Assembly (NCBI RefSeq): GCF_000472905.1
Contig: NZ_AXAR01000007.1
Location: 1-64,000 of the forward strand
Origin: Alicyclobacillus pomorum DSM 14955
GTDB lineage: Bacteria > Bacillota > Bacilli > Alicyclobacillales > Alicyclobacillaceae
Length of the DNA: 64,000 nt
Reading direction: 5' to 3'
A program made the translations under genes and the position numbers. Shown piece by piece: positions 1-7,421 of the stretch. The stretch's first letter is position 1. Each line of letters opens with the position of its first letter. The notes below the pieces were generated by a model, which searched no databases, had not been told where the DNA came from, and saw only the letters and a program-made list of their open reading frames with translations.

Positions 1-410
1 ACTTCACTCTTGCTGATTCCTCCGATACCCAGCGACTCTACAAGTTCGTCCACTTTACGGGTGCTCACACCATGCACATAGGCTTCCTGAATAACATTGA
101 GCAATGCTTTCTCCGCTCTCCGCCGTGGCTCTAACAAGCTGGGGAAATAGCTGCCTTTTCGGAGCTTGGGAATTTGCAATTCAATGGTTCCGACTCTCGT
201 ATCCCACTCTCTGCGGCGGTATCCGTTACGGTAATTCTTGCGCTCCGTGCTTCGTTCGAAGCGCTCAGCACCGACGAGTTGACTGACCTCGGCATCCATC
301 ACGGCTTCGGCAAGGACCTTCAAACCCTCCCGCAGAAAATCGACATCTCCATCTTCCAAACCGATCTTGCGAATCAGCTCCAAAAGTGCGATCTTATCCA
401 TAGAAGCCAT
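1..410 (-). CDS. IS256-family (mutator-type) transposase, N-terminal part only
   Basis: Reading the minus strand from the ATG at 408-410 gives an uninterrupted 136-residue frame that runs off the left edge. The start is well supported: AGGAGG lies 8 nt upstream (419-424). The protein contains the family's N-terminal hallmarks, including VSQLVGAERFERS, NYRNGYRRR, a TIELQIPKLR strand and VSTRKVDELVESLGI with GISKSEV, all typical of IS256-type DDE transposases. The DDE catalytic domain itself would lie left of the window, so completeness and activity cannot be judged. No stop or frameshift is seen in the visible part. A second in-frame ATG at 399-401 is possible. Confidence 0.93.
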   Translation of the reverse strand, partial: MASMDKIALLELIRKIGLEDGDVDFLREGLKVLAEAVMDAEVSQLVGAERFERSTERKNYRNGYRRREWDTRVGTIELQIPKLRKGSYFPSLLEPRRRAEKALLNVIQEAYVHGVSTRKVDELVESLGIGGISKSE

Positions 411-520
411 CGAGTTCGCCTCCTACTACTGGTGATTGCCGTCACTTTAGTAGATGGCACTCGATGGCTTTTTCGTCAACATGAAGCCTCAGAATTTACA
501 CCACTACCTGAGACTTTACC
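1..520 (-). mobile_element. IS256-family insertion sequence, one end
   Basis: The element includes the transposase start and about 110 bp of upstream DNA. The sequence near 491-520, read on the minus strand, contains GTGTAAATTC, which resembles the terminal repeats of IS256-family elements, so I place the end near 520. The other end lies outside the window and no target duplication can be checked. Confidence 0.5.
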
Positions 521-632
521 ATCTTATAACGCGCCGTATCGAAAATCATGGGATTCATAAAATCAACATGACATCTCTACAAATTTTCCAAGTTTGCTAC
601 CGATAGCACATCATCAGTAATATGCTTGCTTT

Positions 633-776
633 GTGGATCCTATCGAGGTGACAGAGAACGATGGGCTCCCTCGTACCGTTATTAGTGGCGACGACATCAT
701 CATCGTCATCGGCTGGTGGATGGAGGCTGGCGCTTGGTGGGAAGATGAACCGCCACGAACCATGTATCGTAAAATT
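633..776 (+). pseudogene. DUF6504-like small protein, truncated copy
   Basis: The plus-strand frame from GTG 633 encodes DPIEVTENDGLPRTV followed by WWMEAGAWWEDEPPRTMYR, which matches the complete minus-strand gene at 43426-43665 over its central block. The first seven or so residues are missing, and after RTMYR the sequence diverges from the intact copy, which continues to a C-terminal YRVWD. I read this as a 5' and 3' truncated remnant whose tail was replaced by the lipoprotein region that follows. DUF6504-like is my family assignment from the WW-x-E-x-G-x-WW pattern; it was not searched. Confidence 0.6.
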
Positions 777-798
777 AATGGACCGACTTGGGTAGGAA

Positions 799-1086
799 GT
801 GAAACTTGGGCTCGGTCAAGCAACGGGAAAAGGGTTTTGCGTTTGGGAAGGAGCAATTACACTTACACTTGGATTGGCGGCTCTTCTATCTGGATGTGGA
901 GTAAGTGCTAACAACAACTTAGCACTTGCTTCTACATCAAACGTGGCAACATCCAATCCGAAGCCTACAAGTCCGACATACTACTTCCCATCTCGATCTG
1001 TAGCATTTGAATACAATTTGTATGATGACCATGGAAACTTGGTGGGAACGGTCAGTCGAATGTACACCATGCTCTCAGGAAATTAG
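799..1086 (+). CDS. Small lipoprotein, N-terminus uncertain
   Basis: The 95-residue frame has a hydrophobic stretch (ITLTLGLAALLSGC) ending in a lipobox-like LSGC near residue 33, followed by an Asn/Ser/Thr/Pro-rich linker and a short domain with the sequence FEYNLYDDHGNLVGTV. This fits a membrane-anchored lipoprotein of unknown function. A terminator at 1118-1146 directly follows the stop, which supports transcription in this direction. The start is weak: GTG 799 overlaps its only purine-rich site and the n-region is unusually long, so the 5' end may have been altered when it became joined to the remnant at 633-776. Confidence 0.5.
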   Translation: MKLGLGQATGKGFCVWEGAITLTLGLAALLSGCGVSANNNLALASTSNVATSNPKPTSPTYYFPSRSVAFEYNLYDDHGNLVGTVSRMYTMLSGN

Positions 1087-1117
1087 TATTGTTCCATAAT
1101 CCCACAGAATAGATTTT

Positions 1118-1146
1118 GGCAGGGGTTTGTCCCCTGCCTTCTCTCT
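1118..1146 (+). terminator. Terminator after the small lipoprotein gene
   Basis: An 8-bp stem GGCAGGGG/CCCCTGCC (1118-1125 and 1131-1138) with a 5-nt loop is followed by a T-rich tail TTCTCTCTT. Confidence 0.7.
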
Positions 1147-1191
1147 TATTCATCCAGAGAGTGGCTGCATTGAAAGTCACCGAGTGGCATT

Positions 1192-1319
1192 AAAAAAACA
1201 CGCCCACATCAGTGAGCGTCACGCAGGAGTAGGTGCGTGTAATGGAGCTTGTTGGGTTGCAGGTCACTGGCCCCGGCCTCGCCAGTAACGGTGGCAACCA
1301 ATTGTGTTGCCTTAACCAC
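1192..1319 (-). ncRNA. Candidate small RNA, repeat copy A
   Basis: One of six related units. In the minus direction a -10-like TACACT (1326-1331) precedes a hairpin GTTGCC/GGCAAC (1306-1311 and 1293-1298 on plus), a second near-perfect GCCAGT/ACTGGC hairpin, and a GC stem ending in seven T (A-run 1192-1198 on plus). The first stem differs from the other copies by a paired change (GGCGAC/GTCGCC elsewhere), which is evidence for a folded RNA. No ORF is conserved within the unit. The promoter-side block CCACAATTTCTCC continues to about 1381. Confidence 0.5.
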
Positions 1320-1441
1320 AAAGAAAGTGTACAAGCAAGTTGTGGAAAAGTTGCACAGAAGATATGGAGAAATTGTGGTTACGGAGATCAGCGCAAGATT
1401 ATGACACCGAATCCCCACACACGCCCCTGTAATGACTGTAA

Positions 1442-2107
1442 CTAATTGTCCTTCAGCCAGTCTGCTCGCGTTTGGATTGCATATGCATTCAACGCGGTCA
1501 TGTCTGACATCATTGAACTAATATCATTATTGATTTCCTTTCCTAAACTAGATTTCTGTGACGGTGCACCAGCATGAGGTTTCATCAAGTCATTCTGAAG
1601 TCTTTTGTCTTCGTTCACTAAGGACTGTAGCTTTGATGTAATTGTGTGTAGAGCTGTTTCCGAACCTGGAGTTCCTGAAGATAAATTTGCTATCGCGGCT
1701 TTCGCGTCTGCTTGAAGTTTGATTATGTATGGAGTCGGATCATCTGCACTGCTTCCAGGCTTCCAGCTCTGCGCCTTAGCCAACAATGACGACCAGTCGT
1801 TTTGAACAGGACGTAAATTCGGTTCAACGGTATATAGCCATTGAGCATCAGCATTCTTAAATGGGTCACTTACCTTTGAAACGGAGGGCTCCGCTTTCCG
1901 ATTGACCTTGTTGGAATTATCTGCAGGCGCATGATTATTTGTCGAAGAAGGCGGAGCCGGTGCACCAGTCACAACTAACCCCGCGATAAAAACGATGAAC
2001 CCAGAAACGATCATCACACTGCCGTGTTTCCATTTGTTACGGAAAAACTGAATAACTCCGTAAATGAATAATGCAATGCCAATAAGAAACGAAATTACAA
2101 CCCACAT
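1442..2107 (-). CDS. Membrane-anchored hypothetical protein with helical extracellular domain
   Basis: The 221-residue protein begins with two closely spaced membrane segments (about residues 3-22 and 32-48), then a Pro/Asn/Ser-rich linker near 50-70 and a mostly helical, Gln/Lys/Ala-rich C-terminal region with Trp-containing segments (DAQWLYTVEPNL, NDWSSLLAKAQSW, TRADWLKDN). The layout suggests an outward-facing domain tethered to the membrane. GAGGAAAT just upstream supports ATG 2107. I recognise no family. It stands alone between copies of the small-RNA repeat, which lie on both sides, so it is accessory DNA in context. Confidence 0.75.
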   Translation of the reverse strand: MWVVISFLIGIALFIYGVIQFFRNKWKHGSVMIVSGFIVFIAGLVVTGAPAPPSSTNNHAPADNSNKVNRKAEPSVSKVSDPFKNADAQWLYTVEPNLRPVQNDWSSLLAKAQSWKPGSSADDPTPYIIKLQADAKAAIANLSSGTPGSETALHTITSKLQSLVNEDKRLQNDLMKPHAGAPSQKSSLGKEINNDISSMMSDMTALNAYAIQTRADWLKDN

Positions 2108-2194
2108 CTATATTTCCTCACTACCCCATTGCATATTTTCTAGTTTTAACCTTATCCAACGCTCATATCACTGGGTTGACTTCACCTCCTCCAG

Positions 2195-2300
2195 CTACTT
2201 TGGTGATAATGCATGTCGCCATGGCCACGGAAGAGTGTACAGCGCAAATGTTGAAAATGTTTGTAGAAGTTGTGGGGGAATTGTGGTTGCGCGTGTGATT
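2195..2300 (-). repeat. Truncated copy B of the small-RNA repeat
   Basis: It keeps the promoter-side block and the AGTGTA (TACACT on minus, 2234-2239), plus one GGTGA/TCGCC stem, but lacks the second hairpin and terminator. It abuts copy C: directly after its conserved block comes TTCAGCGGTGGTCAGTGG (about 2301-2318), an 18-bp exact match to the 3' coding tail of the DUF6504-like gene at 43426-43665. Confidence 0.55.
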
Positions 2301-2335
2301 CAGCGGTGGTCAGTGGTTACCGAGGGATGAGATTG

Positions 2336-2467
2336 AAAAAGACGCCCACCTAACCAGCGAGCGTCATACAAGGGGGTATGGACACTGAGATTGAATACTA
2401 GGTCGGTAATGTCACTGGCCCCGCCCTCGCCAGTGACGGTGGCGACCCCTCATGTCGCCCTGCCTAC
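2336..2467 (-). ncRNA. Candidate small RNA, repeat copy C
   Basis: The best-preserved copy in this array. On minus: TACACT (2474-2479), stem GGCGAC/GTCGCC (2441-2446 and 2454-2459), perfect 9-bp stem GTCACTGGC/GCCAGTGAC (2411-2419 and 2429-2437), then a GC hairpin and a T-run (A-run at 2336-2340). It lies in tandem with copies B and D at spacings of about 240 and 223 bp between their TACACT boxes. Confidence 0.5.
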
Positions 2468-2574
2468 GAACATAGTGTACAAGCTCGGTGTGAAAAAGAT
2501 GTATAGAAGGTGTGGAGAGTTTGTGGTTATGGTGTGAACTCAGTGGAGGTGCCTACTTACCGGGTTTGGAATTG

Positions 2575-2690
2575 AAAAAAGGGACGCTCACCTTTGTGGG
2601 AGCGTCACACATGACGTAGGAGCCAGTATGGAATATGTAGGGTTGTACGTCGCTGGTTCCGCGTAACCTGTAACGGTGGCGATAACCCAC
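2575..2690 (-). ncRNA. Candidate small RNA, repeat copy D
   Basis: TACACT on minus at 2697-2702, a degenerate second stem, and a terminator hairpin GACGCTC/GAGCGTC with a T-run (A-run 2575-2580). The stems are worn compared with copy C, so this copy may be non-functional. Its 5' side ends in the conserved block near 2705-2750. Confidence 0.4.
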
Positions 2691-2780
2691 AATCACAGTG
2701 TACAAGCAAGATGTGGAAAAGTTGCGTAGAAGATATGGAGAAATTGTGGTTATGGTGCGAATGTTGATCATCACGCCAGC

Positions 2781-2906
2781 TCATGATGTGGGATCTCCAC
2801 AGACGCCTTTGTATCCACAGCTGCTACAAAACGGCGTGCATTCGCGCGTTTCTCCATTGAGCGGAGAGTTGCAGATGGGGCAGTACAGCGTTTCTTCATT
2901 CTCCAT
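2781..2906 (-). CDS. 41-residue zinc-ribbon-like protein
   Basis: A small minus-strand gene from ATG 2906 to TGA 2781-2783. The product begins MENEETLYCPICNSPL and contains CPIC, then FCSSCGYKG and a final VCGD, giving five to six cysteines in pairs spaced like a treble-clef or zinc-ribbon knuckle. The upstream GGGAG is a fair ribosome site. Length and cysteine spacing fit the tiny zinc-ribbon proteins common in bacilli; binding of zinc is inferred. It is below usual gene-calling length and no function can be assigned. Confidence 0.55.
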   Translation of the reverse strand: MENEETLYCPICNSPLNGETRECTPFCSSCGYKGVCGDPTS

Positions 2907-2974
2907 GTCTGTTTTCTCCCGTTCGGCCACCAGGCATCCTCCTCCTCGTCACCAACTTGTGGTCATCAGATTGA

Positions 2975-3139
2975 GAATTTCTCCGAACGGAAGAGTGGGG
3001 CGGACCATACTTTCGCAACCCTATAAAAGGCGAAGCAAATGTCTACGTGGATGACGCGCTTGTACCTGATGAACAGTCTGACGAGCAGTTTGGCGTATTT
3101 CTAGGCGGTGTACTCGGCATATCTAAACAGGTGAAGTAG
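2975..3139 (+). pseudogene. Possible gene remnant, C-terminal fragment
   Basis: An open frame with protein-like composition (GGPYFRNPIKGEANVYVDD and a final GVLGISKQVK) ends at TAG 3137-3139 but has no start codon or ribosome site; an in-frame TGA precedes it at 2972. I do not recognise it. It may be the 3' end of a deleted gene. Nothing else is evident between 2907 and 3395. Confidence 0.2.
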
Positions 3140-3395
3140 TGATCCGTTTTTCCCTTTGCGTTATGGACGCTACATCACGCGCTATTTATCATCAAGGTAG
3201 GTCATCCGTTTTGGGCCCGCAGAGATGCGGTCCTTCCTTATGTTTTTCTATCAATCATGGTGTGGGATTAGACAACGCACTCAGCCCAAACAACATGATC
3301 GGGTATGACATGCACGCCAATCGCGCGAGCTGACAGGGCGATGTGAAACACGGTGGATGAACATAAGTACAGGGCATTCATATTGAAAACCGTCG

Positions 3396-3654
3396 TTATT
3401 GAACGGGAATAGGCGGTTTGGCCGCACCCTCACATGCATTATCTTGAGTGATGTAGAGCCCCCCGGTTATTTGGCGCCCCTTTGCATCAAACGTTTTCAC
3501 CAAATCTGACACGACCTTCTTGCGCATCAATTTGCCCATCAAAGGGTGCAAAACGCGGTTTGAAATGCGTAACACCGGAACACAAAGAAATCGCGTCTCA
3601 CCAAGGTTTTTGAGGACGAGGGAACATCCTGAGATACTCCAAAAACTCAACTCC
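3396..3654 (-). other. Unresolved ORF fragment next to a tRNA scar
   Basis: The minus strand carries an open frame ending at 3396 with a protein-like segment (LMRKKVVSDLVKTFDAKG and TGGLYITQDN), but its upstream part reads through the reverse complement of the tRNA-Cys fragment, so any real gene is cut at about 3654. No family is recognised. It may belong to the element that recombined at the tRNA. Confidence 0.2.
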
Positions 3655-3703
3655 ATGGTCTGCAAAACCTTCATTCCCGGTTCGAATCCGGGTGGCGCCT
3701 CCA
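3655..3703 (+). pseudogene. 3' half of tRNA-Cys (GCA)
   Basis: The segment contains the anticodon loop CTGCAAA (GCA anticodon), variable region, a perfect T-arm (CCCGG TTCGAAT CCGGG), the 3' acceptor strand, U73 (the usual tRNA-Cys discriminator) and an encoded CCA at 3701-3703. The 5' half (acceptor 5' strand and D-arm) is absent upstream. The anticodon stem also has a T-T mismatch. Such 3' tRNA pieces are typical scars of integrative elements that use tRNA genes as attachment sites. Confidence 0.75.
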
Positions 3704-3726
3704 AGTGAAAATTCCTTATGCGACGC

Positions 3727-3754
3727 GACTTCTCGGTCATCGAGAGGTCGTTTT
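3727..3754 (+). terminator. Terminator after the tRNA-Cys fragment
   Basis: A stem GAC-TCTCG/CGAGA-GTC with loop GTCAT is followed by TTTTCTTT. It lies 24 nt after the CCA end, so the tRNA piece was probably moved together with its terminator. Confidence 0.65.
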
Positions 3755-4025
3755 CTTTATCTCTGATTGTCTCGTTTGCACATCAATTGATTATCTGACC
3801 TTATTCACAACGAATTTTTCATCGAATATGGACGCCGCGAACGAGTTAGCTCTTAATACACATCATCCATTTCATTGAGAACTTGGGTGAATCGGCATCA
3901 GCGGCGGAGGAGTTGTTTCGGAGTCGAAAAAGAAAGGACTACGCTATCACCGTGATATAGAGGAAACCACAAACTCTCCACATCATCTAAAAAGCTTTTT
4001 CAAATCTGCCCTGTACACTGATCTC

Positions 4026-4136
4026 GTAGGCAGGGCGACGTGCGGGGTCGCCGCCGTCACTGGCAAAGGCGGGGCCTGTGAACCTTCACTCTCTGATTAC
4101 CCCATATCACGCTCGCTGATGTGAGCGTCTTTTTTT
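4026..4136 (+). ncRNA. Candidate small RNA, repeat copy E
   Basis: Plus orientation: conserved block ACCACAAACTCTCCACA (about 3965), TACACT box 4014-4019, stem GGCGAC/GTCGCC (4034-4039 and 4047-4052), a GTCAC/GTGAA stem, the tract CTTCACTCTCTGATTACCCC, then a GC hairpin and seven T ending at 4136. The T-run overlaps, on the other strand, the stop codon of a DUF6504-like gene tail, the same convergent arrangement as copy F at 43317. Confidence 0.55.
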
Positions 4137-4200
4137 AACCCCACCCCCGGTAGATCCACCACTTCCCATCGCAGAGCTCCAGGTCGAAGTCGTGCAGCGG
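4135..4200 (-). pseudogene. C-terminal tail of a DUF6504-like gene
   Basis: On minus the frame encodes PLHDFDLELCDGKWWIYRGWG and a TAA at 4135-4137, matching the end of the intact copy (LFDLEFSGGQWSIYRVWD). About the first 58 residues are missing. Confidence 0.6.
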
Positions 4201-4207
4201 CAAGATG

Positions 4208-4242
4208 ACAAAAATGCCTTCATCCCGTTTTGGAATGAAGGC
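4208..4242 (-). terminator. Terminator of the FTR1 permease gene
   Basis: An 8-bp stem GCCTTCAT/ATGAAGGC (4216-4223 and 4235-4242) is followed on the minus strand by ATTTTTGT. It lies 84 nt after the permease stop. Confidence 0.75.
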
Positions 4243-4325
4243 GATGGTATGAGAAGAAAGTCACAGCCCGTTCAAGCCGTATCCTACACAGTCTTCAAAT
4301 GAAAAGTCACAGATGACCGACGTGC

Positions 4326-5318
4326 TTACATCTCTTGAGTTTCTTTCAATGCGGCTGAGCGAACCTGTTTGCGGGGTTTCCGCACACGCACATACTCGGA
4401 AACTACGTACGAACCAACTACAAAGATGACGGCTAAAACTTGAGCCACAAGTGTCTGAACCGTTGGGACTACAGAGAACCACAAGCCCATCCAATCGGGT
4501 ATGTTCCATCCAAGATTGGTTGTCGGAATCCAGCCTGCCTGTTGCATCTCCTGAACTGTTTCTCCAGTCATGACAAATAGGACGACGCACAGCATAATTC
4601 CGGTTAATATCAGCATCTTCTTGTATGGGAGGCGCTGATGTGCGATGAATGTGAGTACAGCCACGAGCATCGTACAACCTAGACCAATCAATGTACCAAG
4701 GAGAACCACATGGGAGCCAACTTGCATTCGTATGGTTTGCAGAAACAGTACGACTTCAAAGCCTTCACGATACATAGATGTCAATCCGAGAATCACGAGA
4801 CCCTTGTACGTGATGGCTTGAACGTCGTTGCCCGATGATGTTTCCATTAACTCGCGTTTCTTTCGGTTATGTAGTGAGATCCATCCTGTCCAGTAAATCT
4901 TGTGGAAGAACCAGTTCATGATCACAAGCAAAACCACGTTTGCCAGGAGGCCAGTTGCCGCCTGAATATTGAGTTCTGATGTAGTGCCGCCGGCTAAATT
5001 AATCACCCCAACGACAACAAACCAGGTTACCAGTGTGGCCAGGAAAGACAAACCAGCACCAATTGAGATTGGCTTCCAAGCATCATTTTGAGTGCGGACC
5101 AAACTCGCCGTTAATGCAGACAATACTAAAATTGCCTCCAGTCCCTCACGGAATACAAGTATGCCAGTGTCCAACATAGCGGCCGATGGACTCAGGTGCT
5201 TCACGGTGGGATCAGGGTCCCCATGAGCGGCAATGCCCTGCCAGACGAGAACACCGATCACGAGCACTGCTGCGACGCAAATAAGGATTGACTTGGGCTT
5301 AATAAAAGTACGCGACAT
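4326..5318 (-). CDS. FTR1-family high-affinity iron permease
   Basis: A 330-residue integral membrane protein of the FTR1/EfeU family, which moves ferric iron across the cytoplasmic membrane. Two REXXE iron-binding motifs are present: REGLE at residues 57-61 and REGFE at 184-188, each in a membrane helix, with about seven hydrophobic segments in total. I start it at ATG 5318 because GGGAGG precedes it; an upstream in-frame ATG at 5447 has no such site and would add an AT-rich leader. Unlike efeUOB operons, no EfeO/EfeB partner lies beside it. A 15-bp palindrome upstream (5390-5404) may be a metal-regulator operator. Confidence 0.92.
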   Translation of the reverse strand: MSRTFIKPKSILICVAAVLVIGVLVWQGIAAHGDPDPTVKHLSPSAAMLDTGILVFREGLEAILVLSALTASLVRTQNDAWKPISIGAGLSFLATLVTWFVVVGVINLAGGTTSELNIQAATGLLANVVLLVIMNWFFHKIYWTGWISLHNRKKRELMETSSGNDVQAITYKGLVILGLTSMYREGFEVVLFLQTIRMQVGSHVVLLGTLIGLGCTMLVAVLTFIAHQRLPYKKMLILTGIMLCVVLFVMTGETVQEMQQAGWIPTTNLGWNIPDWMGLWFSVVPTVQTLVAQVLAVIFVVGSYVVSEYVRVRKPRKQVRSAALKETQEM

Positions 5319-5389
5319 GAATTGCCCTCCCGAAATGAATGATTCACCACGTAATGCCAGTACGACAAACTTGAGAAGTGGTATAATCA

Positions 5390-5404
5390 TGACTAAATTA
5401 GTCA
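5390..5404 (-). promoter_or_regulatory. Palindromic operator candidate upstream of the iron permease
   Basis: TGACTAAATTAGTCA is a perfect 7-1-7 inverted repeat 71 bp upstream of the start, overlapping the likely promoter (TTGACT reads out of it on minus). The position fits repression by a metal-sensing DtxR/MntR- or Fur-type regulator, but the sequence is not a textbook box for any of them. Confidence 0.45.
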
Positions 5405-5552
5405 ATTTTATGCCTATAATATTACTGTTAGCCAATACTAATTGCAATAGTTATATTACGCTAATTCGTGATCGGAATATGCCTTGGAAAGGTCCTGAGG
5501 TAAGATTGGATGGAAATTCTGTGGAAAACGATGTCAAACGCCCATTGCGGTG

Positions 5553-5692
5553 TATAATCCCATGCACGGCCGGACATCATAACAACCGTAAGGAGGCTGA
5601 TGTGCCATGGTGACGAAAACCCTATAGTTTGAGTCCTCAGCAGCATCAACTAAGCCTTACACCGAAAAAGACGGCGATTCCGCCGTCTTTTT
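5553..5692 (+). other. Small transcription unit with micro-ORF
   Basis: A TATAAT at 5553-5558, a strong AAGGAGG at 5590-5596, and two possible micro-ORFs (ATG 5600 for 10 codons, ATG 5607 for 6 codons) are followed by a perfect 12-bp hairpin AAAAAGACGGCG/CGCCGTCTTTTT at 5665-5692. The hairpin can terminate both strands and may mainly serve the minus-strand gene at 5736. The -35 region is poor. This could be a leader peptide, a small RNA, or the remnant of a gene start. Confidence 0.4.
5665..5692. terminator. Bidirectional terminator
   Basis: Perfect symmetrical stem with A5 and T5 flanks; suitable for the plus-strand micro-unit and for the minus-strand gene ending at 5736. Confidence 0.8.
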
Positions 5693-5735
5693 CGCGTTAC
5701 AGTGATGTTGTGAGTGTACAGCCAAGATTCGCGCT

Positions 5736-6116
5736 TTACTTCGCATCATGACTTCGCTGCTGCCGTACGGCTCGTCCATACCAGTCGGCAAGACCTGTAC
5801 CGAGATGATGACGGATGGCAGTCTGGTCGAAGAGGCCTGAGAATGCGACGTTACGTTGTTCAGTGGTTGCGTTGTCTTCTGAACATTGGAAAGAAATCTC
5901 AACTCGATTTTCTTCATGAACCCGTGCGTGAATCCATAGGTGGACCTGGTCATTTCGCGTTGAGAACGTCAAAACACACGTCCCATCCGCTGACATGGGT
6001 GTATAAGTCAGCCTTCCATCAAAGGCGGCGACTGTATCGACCACTTCTTCCACAAGGTCATGGAGCATTTTTTCTGTCTCTACGTTGACTCCTGTATTGT
6101 CACGTGGATTTCCCAC
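5736..6116 (-). CDS. Hypothetical protein, 126 residues
   Basis: A soluble, acidic protein with a central beta-rich pattern (FDGRLTYTPMS, CVLTFSTRNDQVHLWIHARV, RVEISFQCSED) and no signal peptide or membrane segment. GTG 6116 is the only sensible start, with GAGGTG 8 nt upstream. No family is recognised. The gene ends 44 nt before a symmetric terminator, so it is probably a single-gene unit. Confidence 0.65.
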   Translation of the reverse strand: MGNPRDNTGVNVETEKMLHDLVEEVVDTVAAFDGRLTYTPMSADGTCVLTFSTRNDQVHLWIHARVHEENRVEISFQCSEDNATTEQRNVAFSGLFDQTAIRHHLGTGLADWYGRAVRQQRSHDAK

Positions 6117-6290
6117 CGTGGATGCACCTCACAGATTTGAATCCTTCCCTTACAAATGTATCAGAATCACATGACGACGGCACGTATTGCTTCAGTGCAG
6201 CCGAAATCGTGCGCAGAGTTCCACAGGTATGAAAAATCGTCATAGCGGTATTGAAAACGCGGTATATCAACCCCACAAACAATTGGCTAA

Positions 6291-7364
6291 GATAGGGGCA
6301 AATGTTTCCCAGCGGAAAGTAGGCGAACCCTGACCGACCGGTTTGGCCGGAACGTCATTTTGCTGTCGACGTTGTACGCGTGGGTCATGGTTTTTCTGTT
6401 CTTCGCAACGGCTCACGCGCCGTCCATCCTGGTCTTATTGACGCTGTTAAACGGGGCTTGCCGCGCAATTTTTGATCCGGTCTCACAGGTACTGATGAGC
6501 GACATGACTCTTGTGGATCAGCGGTACGGAGTCTTTTCCTTGCGGTACACGGCAGCTAACATAGGCTATTCGGTCGGGCCGCTGATTGGTGCCTGGCTCG
6601 GGCTCACCGGCGGGAATGGTGCATTTGTCTTTTCCTGCGTAACTTTCCTGGCGTATGCCCTCCTGCTTCATACCATGATGGTGCGGACTCGCCCGTCAAC
6701 CGGACATCGTTCTCAGATGAACCAGCAAGCCTCACTGGCTAGCGTAGTCAAAGTCATCGCATCGGACAAGGCGCTGCTCTTTTATTTACTGGACGGGATC
6801 ATGGTGCGTGCCGCCTATGAGCAAATCAATACCAACGTATCTGTGCACTTCCAGGAACACGTCGTTCGCGGTCTCGCCCTGTTTTCGCTGACCTTTAGCC
6901 TGAACGCTGTCGTCGTCGTGATTTGTCAGGTACCCATCTCAAAGTGGGCTGAAAAGAAGTCGCTCTTAAGCAACGTTCTCGCGGGCAACATTTGCTACGC
7001 ACTGGGACTGGTCGGTCTGGCGTTCACGAGGAGTTGGACGTTGGGCATCGTGGCCATTGTCATCTTTACCATCGGTGAAATCTTGTCCTTTCCTGCAGGA
7101 ACCTTGTTTATTGACAAGATTGCGCCAGAGGACATGCGTGGCGCTTATTACGGGACGAAGAACGTCGTCGACCTGGGAAAGTTCTTTGGCCCCTGGTTAG
7201 GTGGCCTGGCGATGGCCGCATGGGGTGGCACCATCATGCTCAACCTTGCGGCTGCCCTTGTGTTGTTGAGTACGCTGTTATACCGGCTCGGCCTGACACA
7301 GTTTCGCGCCAGACCGGCTATCATCGGCACGTCTGAATCTTCCTCGGTACAGAATCCGCGTTGA
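6291..7364 (+). pseudogene. MFS transporter lacking its first two membrane helices
   Basis: The open frame begins right after TAA 6288-6290 with no start or ribosome site, then enters the family at motif A (LTDRFGRN), the loop between helices 2 and 3. From there it is intact through about ten helices to the stop at 7364. The first ATG (6360) lies inside helix 3. A normal MFS protein has some 60-70 more residues at the N-terminus, so this is a 5'-truncated drug-efflux-type gene. The deletion end lies within 6117-6300, which otherwise holds nothing I can identify. Confidence 0.75.
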
Positions 7365-7421
7365 AGGTACGTAGGGGACAGTCAGGTAGGTTACCCTGCT
7401 ACTTGTTCTGTCGTTCTCGGG

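Noticed and set aside
2698-3054. ORF starting VYKQDVEKLRRRYGE in repeat copy D
   Set aside because: A similar frame appears in several copies, but copy E has an in-frame stop and the downstream parts differ; it is better explained as the promoter-side block of the RNA unit.
3473-3703. Interrupted tRNA-Cys with GGCGCC at 3473 as 5' half
   Set aside because: The sequence after GGCGCC has no D-arm or anticodon 5' stem, so it is not an intron-split tRNA.
1118-4136. Repeat units considered as a CRISPR array or as tRNA-like genes
   Set aside because: Units are long (about 200 bp), diverged, lack short identical repeats with unique spacers, and do not fold as cloverleaves.
4261-4677. Minus-strand ORF in another frame over the iron permease
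   Set aside because: Shadow of the FTR1 gene.
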